DNA of 7,496 bases from Verrucomicrobiota bacterium (lineage in GTDB: Bacteria > Verrucomicrobiota > Verrucomicrobiia > Opitutales > Coraliomargaritaceae), in the NCBI GenBank assembly GCA_027620575.1, contig JAQCDT010000058.1, positions 1 to 7,496 on the forward strand, read 5' to 3'. The notes beneath the pieces were generated by a model that searched no databases, was not told where the DNA came from, and saw nothing but the letters and a program-made list of their open reading frames with translations. Each line of letters begins with the position of its first letter. Position 1 is the stretch's first letter. Positions 6,340 through 7,496 of the stretch are shown piece after piece. A program made the position numbers and the translations under genes.

Positions 6340-6368
6340 AAAGCCCTTTTTCATAAGAGGGCTTTTTT
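6340..6368 (+). terminator. Rho-independent terminator after the Cys-rich gene
   Basis: AAAGCCC (6340-6346) pairs with GGGCTTT (6359-6365). The stem extends inward by about four pairs, one of them G-U, around a TCAT loop. A run of six T (6363-6368) overlaps and follows the right arm. It lies 26 bp past the Cys-rich gene stop and separates that gene from hisG. Confidence 0.9.
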
Positions 6369-6383
6369 GTTTACATAAATGAC

Positions 6384-6418
6384 AAAATAGCTTGTAGCTA
6401 TTTTAAATTCAAAAATAG
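6384..6418 (+). promoter_or_regulatory. Overlapping inverted repeats in the hisG leader
   Basis: AAAATAGCT (6384-6392) and AGCTATTTT (6396-6404) form a perfect 9-bp inverted repeat around TGT. The right arm can instead pair with AAAATAG at 6412-6418 (CTATTTT 6398-6404, 7-base loop). The two hairpins exclude each other, and the second ends 10 bp before the hisG ATG. A possible -35 box ATGACA (6379-6384) touches the left arm, so the repeat could equally be an operator at DNA level. Function is inferred from structure alone. Confidence 0.4.
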
Positions 6419-6428
6419 TACATTGATT

Positions 6429-7310
6429 ATGGACAATGAAAATAAATTAATGTTGGGCTTACCCAAAGGAAGTTTAGAGGAATCGACAATTCGATTATTT
6501 GCCAAAGCAGGTTATCAAATTGCGAAGAGCAGTCGTTCGTATCGTCCTTCTTTTGACGATCCAACGCTAGATGGTCGCTTTTTAAGAGCACAAGAAGTCA
6601 GTCGTTATATTGAAAACGGTTATTTTGATTGCGGGCTTACTGGCCAAGATTGGGTTAAGGAAAATGGCTCAGATGTCGTTGAAATTTGTGACTTAGTATA
6701 CAGCCGTGCCTCTAATAGAAAATCTCGATGGGTATTGTGTGTTCCCGAGGCGTCTGAAGTAAAGACAGTAAAAGATTTAGAAGGTAAGCGTATTGCCACA
6801 GAAATTGTGAATACAACTAATGCATTCTTGAACAAAAATGGGGTGAATGCGGATGTAGAATTTTCTTGGGGTGCGACCGAAATGAAAGTACCTGATTTAG
6901 TGGATGCGATCGTGGACCTTACTGAAACAGGCAATTCACTTAGAGCGAATAAATTGCGTATTGTAGACACTTTATTGACGACAAATACTGTCTTTGTTGC
7001 CAATAAGGAGGCTTTGAAAGACCCATGGAAAAAGAAGAAAATAGAGACGATTGCCTTACTTTTATCATCGGCTTTAGAATCAGCCTCTAAAGTAGGACTG
7101 AAGTTAAATATCGAGGTAGATAAATTAGATTCTATATTGGCGGATTTACCATCTTTAAGAAAGCCAACGATTAATAAGCTTACTGACGAAAAATGGGTAG
7201 CGATTGATACAATAATCGATGAAACGGTTGTACGAGAAATTATACCAGAATTGAAATCACGTGGTGCAGAAGGAATCGTAGAGTATCCTTTAAATAAGGT
7301 AGTATTCTAA
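6429..7310 (+). CDS. hisG: ATP phosphoribosyltransferase, long form (HisG)
   Basis: HisG condenses ATP with PRPP to phosphoribosyl-ATP, the first and feedback-controlled step of histidine synthesis. At 293 residues this is the long form, which carries its own C-terminal regulatory domain and needs no HisZ. The catalytic bilobed domain shows LGLPKGSLEEST (9-20), RAQEVSRYIENG (53-64), CGLTGQDW (68-75) and the PRPP-binding loop DAIVDLTETGNSLRAN (159-174). The C-terminal ACT-like HisG_C domain spans about 217-293 and ends in the typical GAEGIVEYPLNKVV. I start at ATG 6429; a TTG at 6423 would add only two residues, and neither has a visible Shine-Dalgarno sequence. Besides histidine inhibition of the enzyme, the overlapping hairpins just upstream may regulate expression. 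No other his gene is visible nearby; a carbamoylputrescine-amidase-like gene follows 19 bp downstream and is probably cotranscribed. Confidence 0.96.
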   Translation: MDNENKLMLGLPKGSLEESTIRLFAKAGYQIAKSSRSYRPSFDDPTLDGRFLRAQEVSRYIENGYFDCGLTGQDWVKENGSDVVEICDLVYSRASNRKSRWVLCVPEASEVKTVKDLEGKRIATEIVNTTNAFLNKNGVNADVEFSWGATEMKVPDLVDAIVDLTETGNSLRANKLRIVDTLLTTNTVFVANKEALKDPWKKKKIETIALLLSSALESASKVGLKLNIEVDKLDSILADLPSLRKPTINKLTDEKWVAIDTIIDETVVREIIPELKSRGAEGIVEYPLNKVVF

Positions 7311-7329
7311 ATTTAATCCTAAACGCTTT

Positions 7330-7496
7330 ATGGAAAATACGGCAAAAAAACGTGGGGCTGTTTCCATTGGTATGATACAGGGGAAGGATTTTGGTTCCAA
7401 ACAGGCCAATCTAGATTTTACACTTGAGCAAATAAAGCTCTTAGCGGGTCAGGGAGCACAAATTATTTGTACCCAAGAATTATTTAATACCAACTA
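7330..7496 (+). CDS. Nitrilase-superfamily amidohydrolase, N-carbamoylputrescine amidase-like (3' partial)
   Basis: Only the first 55 residues are in the window; the frame is open to the right edge. After a short basic start (MENTAKKRG) come VSIGMIQGKDF (11-21) and a long helix, leading to AQIICTQELFNTN (43-55). This is the conserved first block of the carbon-nitrogen hydrolase fold, with Glu50 at the position of the Glu in the Glu-Lys-Cys triad. The QELF form is typical of the AguB branch, which hydrolyses N-carbamoylputrescine to putrescine, CO2 and ammonia in the agmatine route. Other branches (beta-ureidopropionase, omega-amidase) cannot be excluded without the Lys and Cys motifs. ATG 7330 is 19 bp after hisG, has no clear ribosome binding site, and would be read on the same transcript. 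If AguB is right, agmatine deiminase (aguA) is a likely neighbour outside the window. Confidence 0.8.
   Translation, partial: MENTAKKRGAVSIGMIQGKDFGSKQANLDFTLEQIKLLAGQGAQIICTQELFNTN

Noticed and set aside
6423..6428. TTG start giving hisG two extra residues
   Set aside because: ATG two codons later is the simpler start, and the two extra residues add nothing conserved.
6620..7003. Minus-strand open frame of 127 codons inside hisG
   Set aside because: Antisense shadow of conserved HisG motifs; composition is Ser/Thr/Val-rich without domain features.
1..7496. Mobile element, CRISPR array, tRNA or rRNA
   Set aside because: No transposase-like protein, spaced direct repeats, cloverleaf or rRNA-like stretch was seen by reading; a dedicated tRNA/Rfam scan was not possible.

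Overview
The window looks like ordinary chromosome from an AT-rich Gram-negative bacterium. It encodes a multi-spanning surface-polysaccharide polymerase/ligase-like protein, a small exported Cys-rich protein, and full-length metabolic enzymes. Clear Shine-Dalgarno sequences are mostly absent; only gpsA has a fair one. Two genes use GTG starts. Weak SD signals, a SET-domain protein and a TPR-tailed Wzy-like protein would fit the Verrucomicrobiota/PVC area, but this is a guess from gene content and not a placement.

Layout. Bases 1-2185 (+) hold a Wzy/O-antigen-ligase-like membrane protein with a C-terminal TPR-like tail. It is open at the left edge and split into two reading frames by an apparent one-base frameshift near a T6 run (704-709). 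Bases 2222-4520 (+) form a tight same-strand series: panB (pantothenate synthesis), gpsA (glycerol-3-phosphate supply, overlapping panB by 8 bp) and a small SET-domain protein methyltransferase. Bases 6008-4524 (-) hold a two-gene unit, a DusB-like tRNA-dihydrouridine synthase followed by a low-molecular-weight phosphotyrosine phosphatase. This unit converges on the SET gene with only 3 bp between stop codons. A likely terminator for the minus-strand unit lies inside the lysine-rich 3' end of the SET gene.

A 75-bp divergent spacer (6009-6083) separates dus from a 76-residue exported Cys/His-rich protein (6084-6314, +), which is closed by a strong intrinsic terminator (6340-6368). Next come a short leader with overlapping inverted repeats, hisG (long-form ATP phosphoribosyltransferase, 6429-7310) and, 19 bp on, the start of a nitrilase-superfamily gene that resembles N-carbamoylputrescine amidase and runs off the right edge.

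Most genes are housekeeping: CoA precursor, phospholipid precursor, tRNA modification and histidine synthesis. No mobile element, CRISPR array, tRNA or rRNA was seen, and no clearly new multi-gene system is evident. The points most worth a second look are the frameshift, the Cys-rich secreted protein, the SET protein with its embedded antisense terminator, and the mutually exclusive hairpins before hisG.
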